Shown here: one piece after another, positions 51,141-58,358 of the stretch | Position numbering within the stretch: the stretch's first letter is position 1 | Layout: each line of letters begins with the position of its first letter | Source of the DNA: CADEDH01 sp039029735 | GTDB lineage: Bacteria; Actinomycetota; Acidimicrobiia; Acidimicrobiales; SZUA-35 | Direction: 5' to 3' | NCBI GenBank assembly: GCA_039029735.1 | Contig: JBCCFL010000002.1 | Location: 124,001 to 188,000 of the forward strand | DNA: 64,000 nt | Program-made: the position numbers and the translations under genes | Notes under the pieces: generated by a model | Databases searched by the model: none | What the model was told of the DNA's origin: nothing | What the model saw: the letters and a program-made list of their open reading frames with translations, nothing else

Positions 51141-52826
51141 ATGACGACCACCAGCTACGACCCGATCACGATCGAGATCATCCAGAACGCGCTCCAGGCC
51201 ACAGCCGACGAGATGTTTGCCGCGATGCGCAAAACGGCGATGAGTTCGATCATCTACGAGGTGCTCGACATGGGCACCGGCGTCACCGACGCCCACGGCG
51301 AGATCGCGTCGTCGGGGGCCGGCATCCCCGCCTTCGTCGGCGTGCTCGACAAGGCGGCCAAGGTGATCATCGACAAGTTCTCGGCCCCGGGGGCAATCGC
51401 GCCCGGAGATGTGTTCATCACCAACGACCCGTACCAGGGCGGTGTGACCCACCTGAACGACATCGTGGTACTGATGCCGGTGTTCGCCGACGATCAACTG
51501 ATCGCGTGGACGGCCAACATCGCCCACAACAGCGACGTGGGCGGCATGGCGCCCGGTTCGCTGACCGGCGATGCCACCGAGATCTTCCAGGAGGGTCTGC
51601 GGATCCCCGCCGTGAAGGCGATCAGCGGTGGCGAGGTGATCCCGGCGGTGATGGACATCATCCTCGCCAACTCGCGAATGCCCGAGACGATCGAGGGCGA
51701 TGTGTGGGCGGCAATCGCGGCAGTACGCATCGGGGCTCGGCGCCTCGCCGAGGTGGCCGACAAGTACGGCTCTGACGTGTTCCTCGAGGCGATGCGCCGG
51801 CACATGGATCACGGCGAGGCGGTAGCTCGCAAGGCGCTGGCGGCGCTGCCGGCCGGCACCTACGAGATCAGCGAGGAGCAGGACAACGGTTCGGTGCTCC
51901 ACGCCGCCGTCACCATCTCGGCGGACTCGTTCGTGGTCGACCTCCGTAACAACCCGACGCAGAACGACGACCCGAACAACTGCTCGCGCGATGCCGTCAT
52001 GGTCGTGGCCCAGATGATCTTCAAGTCGCTCACGGCGCCCGACACGCCGGCCAGCAGCGGCTCCTTCCGTCCGATCGAGCTCCTGACAGAGCCGGGCACC
52101 GTGTTCGACGCCACCGCGCCGGCGGCGATGGGCTTCTACTACGAGTTGGAGCTGCGGGCATACGACCTGATCTGGCGCTGCCTCGCCCCCGTGGTGCCCG
52201 ACGTGTTCGGGGCCGGGCACTTCGCCTCGGTGTGCGGCACGTTCATCGGCGGCACCCACCCCGACACCGGTCGGAACTACACGATCATCGAACCCCAGCT
52301 CGGTGGCTGGGGCGGCACGCGCGGCCGCGATGGCAACTCCGCCATGTTCTCGGGCTTCCACGGCGAGACCTACAACTGCCCGGCGGAGATCAACGAGATA
52401 CGCAACGGTCTGTTCGTCGAGCGGATGGAGCTCAACACCGAGCCTGGGGGTGAGGGCCGCTCGACGGGTGGCCGGGGCATCGTGATGGAGTACCGGGTGC
52501 GCAGCAACGACGGGTATCTCACGATGGACTACACCCGATCGAAGTTCCCGGCGTGGGGAACCGAAGGCGGGAACGACGGATCGCCGAACTACTGCGAGGT
52601 GGTGAGCGCCAGCGACGGATCGACCCGGCGCTACTCGTCGGTGTCGGGGCTCGACACCAAGGAGGGCGACCTCATCCGCATCGTCACCGGCAACGGCGGT
52701 GGGCACGGTGATCCCGGTGATCGTGACCGCAACCTGGTGCGCAGCGACCTGAAGGACGAACTGATCTCGGCCGAGCGAGCCGCCGAGATCTACGGCGTAT
52801 CGCCGGGCGCCGCGGACAACAGTTGA
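51141..52826 (+). CDS. Hydantoinase B/oxoprolinase family protein (copy 2)
   Basis: A 561-residue HyuB-type subunit. Marks: ITIEIIQNALQATADEMFAA, FITNDPYQGGVTHLNDIVVL with THLND where copy 1 has THLHD, NNCSRDAVMVVAQM, and TGNGGGHGDPGDR near the C-terminus. GGAGG precedes the ATG. It pairs with HyuA copy 2. The change of the HLHD histidine to asparagine suggests that copies 1 and 2 do not share a substrate or metal site. Its stop overlaps the crotonase ATG. Confidence 0.92.
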   Translation: MTTTSYDPITIEIIQNALQATADEMFAAMRKTAMSSIIYEVLDMGTGVTDAHGEIASSGAGIPAFVGVLDKAAKVIIDKFSAPGAIAPGDVFITNDPYQGGVTHLNDIVVLMPVFADDQLIAWTANIAHNSDVGGMAPGSLTGDATEIFQEGLRIPAVKAISGGEVIPAVMDIILANSRMPETIEGDVWAAIAAVRIGARRLAEVADKYGSDVFLEAMRRHMDHGEAVARKALAALPAGTYEISEEQDNGSVLHAAVTISADSFVVDLRNNPTQNDDPNNCSRDAVMVVAQMIFKSLTAPDTPASSGSFRPIELLTEPGTVFDATAPAAMGFYYELELRAYDLIWRCLAPVVPDVFGAGHFASVCGTFIGGTHPDTGRNYTIIEPQLGGWGGTRGRDGNSAMFSGFHGETYNCPAEINEIRNGLFVERMELNTEPGGEGRSTGGRGIVMEYRVRSNDGYLTMDYTRSKFPAWGTEGGNDGSPNYCEVVSASDGSTRRYSSVSGLDTKEGDLIRIVTGNGGGHGDPGDRDRNLVRSDLKDELISAERAAEIYGVSPGAADNS

Positions 52827-53590
52827 TGGCCGACGAGCCGACCACCCCGAGCCTCGAGATCGACGGAGCCTTGGCAACCATCAGGCTCCGTCGCGCCCAG
52901 AAGCGGAACCGCATCGAACCGCCCGACATCGTGGCGATCATCGAGCACTGCGACGTGATCGACGCCGACCCCGACGTGCGCGTTGTGGTGCTCACTGCCG
53001 ACGGCCCCTCGTTCTGCGCGGGCTACCACCTCGGCGCGCTGAGCGAGGGCGCGACCGTCGAGGCCAGCTTCGGTGACCTGTGCGACCGGATCGAGGCGGT
53101 GCACGTCCCCGTCATCGCCCGCATCGATGGCGACATCCACGGTGGGGGCACCGACCTGGCCATTGCGTGCGACATCCGCGTGGCCCGAGCCGGCATCGCG
53201 CTGGCCATGCCGGCGACAAAGCTCGGCATCCAGTACTACGCCACGGGCCTGCGCCGGTTCGTTGAGCAGATCGGCCCGGCCGCCACCAAGCGTCTGTTCC
53301 TCACGGCGCTCCCCGTCGACGCCGAGGCGTTGCTGGCCATGGGCTATGTCCAGGAGGTGGTGCCGGCCGCCGATCTCGACGCCCGCGTCGACGAGATGGC
53401 AGCCGCCGTCGCGGCCCTCGGACCGCTGGCGGTCGCCTCGACCAAAGCGGCGATCAACGGCCTTGCGCAGGGCACGATGACGGTGGACGAGGCGGAGGCC
53501 AGCCATCGGGCGTCACTGCGGTCAGACGATCACGCCGAGGCGCTGGCCGCCCTCGCCGAGCGGCGTCCCCCGAACTTCACCGGCCGCTGA
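52826..53590 (+). CDS. Enoyl-CoA hydratase/isomerase (crotonase) family protein
   Basis: A 254-residue crotonase-fold protein. The CoA-binding and oxyanion segments are present (FCAGYHLG, then GDIHGGGTDLAIACDIRVA). The two glutamates of hydratases are replaced: GGGTDL has aspartate in the first position and PATKLGI has alanine in the second. It is therefore probably not a classical hydratase but another crotonase reaction such as isomerisation or hydrolysis. ATG 52826 shares one base with the HyuB stop; a TTG at 52823 is possible. It may process the ring-opened acid as a CoA ester. Confidence 0.88.
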   Translation: MADEPTTPSLEIDGALATIRLRRAQKRNRIEPPDIVAIIEHCDVIDADPDVRVVVLTADGPSFCAGYHLGALSEGATVEASFGDLCDRIEAVHVPVIARIDGDIHGGGTDLAIACDIRVARAGIALAMPATKLGIQYYATGLRRFVEQIGPAATKRLFLTALPVDAEALLAMGYVQEVVPAADLDARVDEMAAAVAALGPLAVASTKAAINGLAQGTMTVDEAEASHRASLRSDDHAEALAALAERRPPNFTGR

Positions 53591-53633
53591 GCGTGCCGTC
53601 GGGCTGCAACAGCCCGCCGTCGACCCTCAGCGG
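53584..53633. terminator. Bidirectional nested hairpin holding both stop codons
   Basis: Outer arms CCGCTGAG (53584-53591) and CTCAGCGG (53626-53633) pair perfectly. Inside, GGGCTG-CAA-CAGCCC (53601-53615) forms a second stem. The crotonase TGA lies in the left outer arm, and the convergent methyltransferase TGA lies in the right outer arm. Confidence 0.7.
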
Positions 53634-54730
53634 GGAGCGAGCCGGTAGTGGCTCACGTACCACTCGGTGCCGTTGTCGTAGGCGAACAGCTCGGCGCAGG
53701 CCATGAAGAACAGGCGCCACCGGTGGAGCCACATCGGCGCGTCGGCCCCGTACACGTCATCGAAGATGTCCAGCACGTAGTCGCGGCGCCGGTCGAGGTT
53801 GGCCAACCAGGCATTGGCCGTGGCCTCGTAGTGATGGCCGTTGTAGCGAACCTGCTCCTCAACCGAGAAGGCGTCGGTGGCCCGGGCCACGAGGTCGTCG
53901 CTCGGCATCAGGCCGCCGGTGAAGAAGTGGCTCGACATCCAGTCGTGGGAATGGCGGGCGTCGAACAGGTAGGCCAGCTGCCGGTGGCAGAACACGTGGA
54001 TCAGCACGCGGCCCTCGTCGCTGATCCAGCGGCGTAGCCGGCCGAAGAGCTCGCCCCAGTTGCGGGTGTGTTCGAACATCTCGATGGAGATGATCCGGTC
54101 GAACGACTGGTCGAGTTCGAGTTCGTTCACATCGGCCGTGATGACCGACACGTTGTCGTGTCCGCGGGCGGCGGCTTGGCCTTCGATGAAGGCGCGTTGG
54201 CTGGCTGAGTTCGACACCGAGGTGATCTGGCAGTTCGGATAGTGCTGCGCGATCCACAGTGTCATCGAGCCCCACCCACAGCCGAGGTCGAGTACCCGCA
54301 TGCCATCGAGGAGCTGCGCAGTTTCACACGTGCGCGCGAGCATCGCGTCCTCGGCGTCGGCGAGCGCATCGGCATCCGGGGTGGGGCGGCGGCCGGTGAA
54401 TGGCGCCCACGGTTCGGCGTCGTCGGGGCCGAACCAGCAGCACGAGTACTTCTTGCGGGGCCCCAGAACCTGCTCGAAGAACTCAGCGGGCAGTTCGTAG
54501 TGCTGCTCGTTGGCAGCGTCGGTGGCCTCGGCGATGGCTCCCCCCTGCAGCTGGCCCAGAAGCTGGGCCTGCTGGGCCAGCTGGTGCTCGGCCGGGAGGC
54601 GGATGCCCTCCTGGAGAAGTCGACGCCCGAGCAGGCGTCGGATTCCGTAGCGGCTGACCACATCGGGGACCACGCCCGATTCGGCGATGCTCGACGCCGC
54701 CCGGGTTGTCTGGGCCGCCAGCCAGGTCAA
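53627..54730 (-). CDS. Cyclopropane-fatty-acyl-phospholipid synthase family SAM methyltransferase
   Basis: A 367-residue class I methyltransferase of the CFA/coclaurine N-methyltransferase type. N-terminal helices (RYGIRRLLGRRLLQEGIRLP) are followed by QHYELPAEFFEQVLGPRKKY with YSCCWFGPDD. The SAM-binding motif I is VLDLGCGWGSMTLW, with IISIEMFEHTRNW as motif III. Members cyclopropanate or methylate unsaturated acyl chains of phospholipids or small amines. The TTG start at 54730 is inferred from its TTGA overlap with the hydrolase stop. Internal GTGs around residue 20 are alternatives. Confidence 0.88.
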   Translation of the reverse strand: MTWLAAQTTRAASSIAESGVVPDVVSRYGIRRLLGRRLLQEGIRLPAEHQLAQQAQLLGQLQGGAIAEATDAANEQHYELPAEFFEQVLGPRKKYSCCWFGPDDAEPWAPFTGRRPTPDADALADAEDAMLARTCETAQLLDGMRVLDLGCGWGSMTLWIAQHYPNCQITSVSNSASQRAFIEGQAAARGHDNVSVITADVNELELDQSFDRIISIEMFEHTRNWGELFGRLRRWISDEGRVLIHVFCHRQLAYLFDARHSHDWMSSHFFTGGLMPSDDLVARATDAFSVEEQVRYNGHHYEATANAWLANLDRRRDYVLDIFDDVYGADAPMWLHRWRLFFMACAELFAYDNGTEWYVSHYRLAPR

Positions 54731-55551
54731 GCGGGCTGGCCCTCGGGTGCGGGGGTCACCGCCGTGAGCGCATCGAGGAGGGCGACGCGAACGAGTCGCG
54801 GGTCCTCGATCATCATCATGTGGCCGGTGTCGGGCACGGTGATCACTGATGCCTGTGGCACATGCGCTGCGAGAGCGGCGGCGGCCCGAGGCGGCGTCAT
54901 CTTGTCTTCGGCTCCAACCAGGATCGTGACCGGGCACGCCACCTCGGCCGCGGCCGCCTCGGCGCCGTCGTAGGCAGCGCAGGCCCGGAAGTCGACCGCG
55001 AGGGCACCGGAGGCACTCACCTCCACGAGGGCGCGGGCGCCACCGATCATCCAGAGGCCGGGGGTGGGGTTGAGGCCGATGTGGGCTGGCTTGGCGTGGC
55101 CCCACGACGCCATCAGCGCCGCCGCAGCCGGAAGATCGTTCTCGGCGGCGTCGAGCAGATCGGGGTGCACCGGCATGGCGGCAGCGGTGCCCATCAGCAC
55201 GAGACTCGTCACCGCCTCGGGCCGGCGGGCCGCCAGTTCGAGGCCGATGAAGCTGCCCATCGAGTGGCCGACCACGGCAACCGGCCCCTCGTCGAGCGCG
55301 TCGACCACGGTGCCGAGCCAGTCGGCCAGCTCGGGCACTGAGGCGATGGGATCGCCGCTGCTGCGCCCATGGCCAGGAAGGTCTATCGCCATGGGGCGGT
55401 ACCCATGGTGAGCCAGGTAGCGGGTCTGCAGCTGCCAGACCGTTCCGTCCATCCCCGCTCCGTGCACGAGGAGCACGATCGGATCGTCGCCGTCGGGGGC
55501 CACGCCACCCGTTGCTGCGTGGACGGTCTGGCCGTCGAGGTCGATGATCAT
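54727..55551 (-). CDS. Alpha/beta hydrolase
   Basis: A 274-residue hydrolase with a complete catalytic triad: nucleophile serine in VVGHSMGSF, aspartate in LVGAEDKMTPP and histidine in PDTGHMMMIE. The oxyanion motif HGAGMDGTVW follows strand 3. A helical cap covers about 120-190. The ATG at 55551 overlaps the stop of a 10-codon upstream ORF, and TATCCT lies before that ORF, so this gene has its own promoter and coupled start. It is co-transcribed with the CFA-type methyltransferase, hinting at lipid or ester turnover. The substrate is unknown. Confidence 0.92.
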   Translation of the reverse strand: MIIDLDGQTVHAATGGVAPDGDDPIVLLVHGAGMDGTVWQLQTRYLAHHGYRPMAIDLPGHGRSSGDPIASVPELADWLGTVVDALDEGPVAVVGHSMGSFIGLELAARRPEAVTSLVLMGTAAAMPVHPDLLDAAENDLPAAAALMASWGHAKPAHIGLNPTPGLWMIGGARALVEVSASGALAVDFRACAAYDGAEAAAAEVACPVTILVGAEDKMTPPRAAAALAAHVPQASVITVPDTGHMMMIEDPRLVRVALLDALTAVTPAPEGQPA

Positions 55552-55580
55552 GGGCCGCTCGGCCGTCCGTCTCGCACCAT
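55548..55580 (-). CDS. Ten-codon leaderless upstream ORF (MVRDGRPSGP)
   Basis: ATG at 55580 follows TATCCT by 6 nt, so it should be the first codon of the transcript. The ORF ends in TGA, which overlaps the hydrolase ATG (ATGA). The peptide is short, charged and glycine/proline-rich, with no regulatory amino-acid run. Its likely use is to load ribosomes for the hydrolase, which has no ribosome site of its own. It is a prediction from spacing and frame only. Confidence 0.5.
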   Translation of the reverse strand: MVRDGRPSGP

Positions 55581-55586
55581 GGCGAC

Positions 55587-55592
55587 AGGATA
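55587..55592 (-). promoter_or_regulatory. -10 box TATCCT for the upstream ORF and hydrolase
   Basis: On the minus strand TATCCT is followed by 6 nt and ATG 55580. It lies in the 72-bp gap between the sirohaem-synthase-like gene and the hydrolase. No good -35 is seen 17 bp upstream. Confidence 0.5.
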
Positions 55593-55623
55593 GGGGGTGT
55601 GGCCCGGCGTGGTCTGGTCCCGC

Positions 55624-55989
55624 TCAGGGCCCGTGCTCGGCGTGAACCCTGAACGAGCACAACGCCGGATCGTCCGGGCAACACAGCCACACCCCTGCGG
55701 CCTCCGCATCGCGGAACACCTGGGCCGCCACCGCAAGGTCATCCGCGTGACACAGTGCCAGGCGGTACGAAGCCACTTCGCCCCGCTGGTAGTCCCGCAG
55801 CACCAGTCGCACCGCCTCGTGGCGAGCGGCGGAGGCGATCTCGGCACTGGCCGTGGGGGCGACCACAGTCACCGCAGCGCCGCGCTCGGCCAGCTGCGTG
55901 ACGGTGTCGGCGGCCGCGGGGCCACCACCGACCACCAGCGCCGGGCGGTCGCTGAGATCGAGATGCACCTCGAAGGGTGGGACGCTCAC
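55624..55989 (-). CDS. Truncated sirohaem synthase N-domain-like protein
   Basis: A 121-residue protein matching only the NAD-binding part of precorrin-2 dehydrogenase/ferrochelatase (PPFEVHLDLSDRPALVVGGG, ERGAAVTVVAPTA, CCPDDPALCSF). The usual GGG-x-VA-x-RK is altered to GGGPAAADTVTQL, and the dimerisation and helical domains are missing. The 242-residue copy on the other strand looks complete and should do the sirohaem work. The GTG start overlaps the APS reductase stop (GTGA), so the gene is kept in frame and coupled. It is a divergent paralogue, perhaps a NAD-binding sensor or redox partner, or a decaying copy. Confidence 0.75.
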   Translation of the reverse strand: MSVPPFEVHLDLSDRPALVVGGGPAAADTVTQLAERGAAVTVVAPTASAEIASAARHEAVRLVLRDYQRGEVASYRLALCHADDLAVAAQVFRDAEAAGVWLCCPDDPALCSFRVHAEHGP

Positions 55990-56687
55990 TGGTGCAGCCC
56001 GCACTCGGTCTTGGCCGTTCCCGACCACCGGCCGGCCCTGGGATTGTCGGCCGAGGCCGGCTCGGTGCAGGGCCAGCATCCAACCGAGGGGTAGCCCTGT
56101 GCAACGAGTGGGTTGGTCACGAGGTCGTTGGCTCGTTCGTAGTCGGCAACTTCAGCGTCGGACCAGCGGGCCAACGGGTTGATCTTCACCAGGCCGCGTC
56201 CGTCGAGATCCACCACGGGGGTGTCCGCCCGGCTCGGGCCGTCGGCTCGTCGGAGCCCACTGAGCCACGCCGCCGTCCGCCCGCCAAGAGCTCGATCCAG
56301 ACCGTCGATCTTCCGGGCCCGGCAGCACGCTTCGGAGCCGGCCTGCCACACGTCCAGCGCGGATGGCTCCGGTCGGACGACCTCGAGGTTCAGCTGGTAC
56401 CGGGCCTGGGCCTGCTTCATCGTTGCGAGCGTCTCGGCGAAGTGGAAGCCCGTGTCGAGAAACACCACGCGCAGGTCTGGGTCGACCCGCGTGGCGAGGT
56501 GGACGAGCACCGTGTCGGTGAACGACGTGGCGACGCAGAGCCGATCGCCGAACGTGGATCGGGCCCAGGCCACCACGTCGGCAGCGTCGGCCTGCTCGAG
56601 CTGGCCAGCGGCTGAACGGACCTCGTCGAGGGTCAAACGGGGCCCCCGTCGGGCTGAGGAATGGAGGTGCACGGCGCGTGTCGGCAT
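55986..56687 (-). CDS. cysH: Adenylyl-sulfate (APS) reductase, iron-sulfur type
   Basis: A 233-residue reductase making sulfite from activated sulfate. The cluster cysteines of the APS-specific type are present as CCRARK and GCWPCT (CC-Xn-CxxC), and the catalytic cysteine is in TECGLHQ at the C-terminus. PAPS-specific enzymes lack the four cluster cysteines, so APS is the substrate. Substrate-loop marks: ATSFTDTVLVHL, FLDTGFHFAETL and GLRRADGPSR. GATTAT is 8 nt before the ATG, and a 32-bp dyad covers the region just upstream. It is divergent from the sirohaem and sulfite reductase operon. Confidence 0.95.
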   Translation of the reverse strand: MPTRAVHLHSSARRGPRLTLDEVRSAAGQLEQADAADVVAWARSTFGDRLCVATSFTDTVLVHLATRVDPDLRVVFLDTGFHFAETLATMKQAQARYQLNLEVVRPEPSALDVWQAGSEACCRARKIDGLDRALGGRTAAWLSGLRRADGPSRADTPVVDLDGRGLVKINPLARWSDAEVADYERANDLVTNPLVAQGYPSVGCWPCTEPASADNPRAGRWSGTAKTECGLHQ

Positions 56688-56700
56688 GAAATGTGATAAT

Positions 56701-56732
56701 CCTGACCCAGATAGTCGGCTATACCGGTCAGG
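56701..56732. promoter_or_regulatory. 32-bp nested dyad upstream of cysH
   Basis: CCTGACC-N3-ATAG-N4-CTAT-N3-GGTCAGG is symmetric about 56716.5. The flanking 7-bp arms and the inner 4-bp arms are perfect. Its left edge touches the cysH -10 (GATTAT, minus strand, 56696-56701), so a bound protein would cover the -35 region. Probably the operator of a sulfur regulator; no such regulator gene is adjacent. Confidence 0.65.
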
Positions 56733-56769
56733 CGGGATCGTAGTGGCGCAGCAGGGCCACTCGAACAGA

Positions 56770-56793
56770 TTTTCTTAAAACCCGATCAGAAAA
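56770..56793. promoter_or_regulatory. AT-rich inverted repeat TTTTCT-N12-AGAAAA
   Basis: TTTTCT (56770-56775) and AGAAAA (56788-56793) lie upstream of the sirohaem-operon promoter at about -40 to -63. The region is AT-rich against GC-rich surroundings, so it may be a second regulator site or an UP-type element. Confidence 0.4.
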
Positions 56794-56818
56794 GTCGGAA
56801 ATAGGGTTCGGAGCCCCC

Positions 56819-56824
56819 TACGAT
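56819..56824 (+). promoter_or_regulatory. -10 box TACGAT for the sirohaem/sulfite reductase operon
   Basis: TACGAT is followed by 8 nt and ATG 56833. This predicts a leaderless operon mRNA running through sirohaem synthase, CobA-type methyltransferase, sulfite reductase, MetZ and DUF1737. Confidence 0.5.
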
Positions 56825-56832
56825 CGCCGACC

Positions 56833-57561
56833 ATGGCCCTCGCTGAGTCGTCCGTGGCGGTACCCGCACCGTCGTCTGTGCCGCAGTCCATCCCGCCATC
56901 CGTGCCCCGGTGTGAGTCGTCGACGGTGGACGCGGGTGCGTCCTATCCGGTGCAGCTCGACGTGCGGGGTCGGGCGGTGCTCGTTGTTGGTGGCGGCCGG
57001 GTGGCACTCCGCAAGGTCCAGGGCCTGCTCGCGGCCGGCGCCGTCGTCACCGTGGTCGCCCCGAGGGTGGTGGCTGAGCTCTGGGAGCTCGCGCCGGCGC
57101 GGATCACCGTTCACCATCGGCGGTTCCGCAGCGACGACATCGATGGCTCATGGCTGGTGGTGACCTGCACCGACTCCACAGCAGTGAACGCCACGGTGGC
57201 AGCCCCAGCCGAGCAGCAGCGCGTCTGGGTCAACGCCGCCGATGACCCCGCCAATTGCGCGTTCACCCTGCCAGCGGTGGCTCGGCAGGGGCCGCTGGTG
57301 CTCACGGCCGCCACTGGGGGAGCGAGCCCCGCCCTCGCCCGCTGGTTCCGCCGACACTGGGAAGCTGAGCTCACCCCATCGTGGCTCGACGTTCTCGACG
57401 TGCTCGCTGAGGCCCGGGTGGATGCCCGGCACCGCTGGGGCAGCTCGGAGGTGGACGGCTGGGACGAGGCCCTCGATGCTGGCGTGATCGATCTCGTCCG
57501 ATCGGGCCAGATCGACGTCGGCCGGGCGCTCCTGCGGCGGACGATCGGACTCGACCGATGA
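56833..57561 (+). CDS. Sirohaem synthase N-domain: precorrin-2 dehydrogenase/ferrochelatase
   Basis: A 242-residue bifunctional-type protein that oxidises precorrin-2 with NAD and inserts iron into sirohydrochlorin. It has VLVVGGGRVALRKVQGLLAA with the canonical RK, VNAADDPANCAFTLPA, and TAATGGASPALARWFRRH, the dimer and active-site stretch. The N-terminal 38 residues are an extra Ser/Pro-rich segment. It lacks a fused methyltransferase; that activity is on the next gene, which overlaps it by ATGA. It serves the sirohaem-dependent reductase downstream. Confidence 0.92.
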   Translation: MALAESSVAVPAPSSVPQSIPPSVPRCESSTVDAGASYPVQLDVRGRAVLVVGGGRVALRKVQGLLAAGAVVTVVAPRVVAELWELAPARITVHHRRFRSDDIDGSWLVVTCTDSTAVNATVAAPAEQQRVWVNAADDPANCAFTLPAVARQGPLVLTAATGGASPALARWFRRHWEAELTPSWLDVLDVLAEARVDARHRWGSSEVDGWDEALDAGVIDLVRSGQIDVGRALLRRTIGLDR

Positions 57562-58358
57562 CCGTCCACCTCGTTGGGGCCGGGCCTGGTGCGGCCGATC
57601 TTCTCACCGTCAGAGCCAGCCGGCTGCTGGCCCGAGCCGACATCGTGGTGCACGACAGGCTCGTTGGCGGCGACGTACTCGACCTGATCAGCCCGTGGGC
57701 CGAGCGGATCGACGTCGGCAAGGATCCGGACGGCCGAAGCTGGGATCAGGCCGAGATCAACCGGCTGTTGGTGGCATGCGCCCACCGGGCCGACTGTGTG
57801 GTGCGCCTGAAGGGTGGCGATCCGTTCGTGTTCGGTCGCGGCAGTGAGGAACGCGACGAACTGGACCGCCACGGCATCGCCGTCGAGGTGGTGCCGGGAA
57901 TCTCCTCGGCCCTTGCGGCACCGACTGCGGCCGGTGTGCCGGTGACCGAACGCTCGCTGTCGAGCGGGTTCACCGTGCTCACCGCCCACCAGGCGGCCGG
58001 TACGGCCCGGCCGATCGACTGGCGAGCCGCCGCCGCGCTCGGAACCACGCTCGTGATCCTGATGGGAGCAGCCCGGGCGAAGGCCCTCAGCGCGCAGCTG
58101 ATCTGCGCCGGCTTGGCGCCCGACACCCCCGTTGCCGTGATCACCAACGCAACCCGGCCCGATGAGCGCGTCGAGGTGTGCGATCTCGTCGATCTCGGCC
58201 GGGAGCCGGTTGCCAATCCGTCCGTGATCGTGGTGGGCGAGGTGGTGCGCGCCCGCTCACTACGACCGCTGCTTGGTGCGTCCGTCGCCGGCGCCGCCGG
58301 CGGCGAACCCACTTTTCGCGAACCAGCCGCCGTGCTCACAGGAGGCCCCACCAGATGA
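57558..58358 (+). CDS. cobA: Uroporphyrinogen-III C-methyltransferase
   Basis: A 266-residue SAM-dependent methyltransferase that makes precorrin-2, the sirohaem precursor. The tetrapyrrole methylase marks are clear: VHLVGAGPGAADLLTVRA at the N-terminus, VVRLKGGDPFVFGRGSEE and VEVVPGISSALAAPTAAGVP. It overlaps both neighbours by ATGA, placing it between the dehydrogenase and sulfite reductase. The symbol could equally be cysG-A or sumT. No cobalamin genes are nearby, so sirohaem is the likely purpose. Confidence 0.94.
   Translation: MTVHLVGAGPGAADLLTVRASRLLARADIVVHDRLVGGDVLDLISPWAERIDVGKDPDGRSWDQAEINRLLVACAHRADCVVRLKGGDPFVFGRGSEERDELDRHGIAVEVVPGISSALAAPTAAGVPVTERSLSSGFTVLTAHQAAGTARPIDWRAAAALGTTLVILMGAARAKALSAQLICAGLAPDTPVAVITNATRPDERVEVCDLVDLGREPVANPSVIVVGEVVRARSLRPLLGASVAGAAGGEPTFREPAAVLTGGPTR

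Noticed and set aside
48819..52877. Two open frames of 672 and 676 codons opposite the hydantoinase copy 2 genes
   Set aside because: Both mirror conserved hydantoinase genes codon by codon, have no ribosome site, and encode His/Gly/Arg-rich low-complexity protein.
56688..56832. SAM or other riboswitch ahead of the sulfur genes
   Set aside because: Both flanking genes have -10 boxes within 8 nt of their start codons, leaving no leader for an aptamer, and no S-box-type core was seen.
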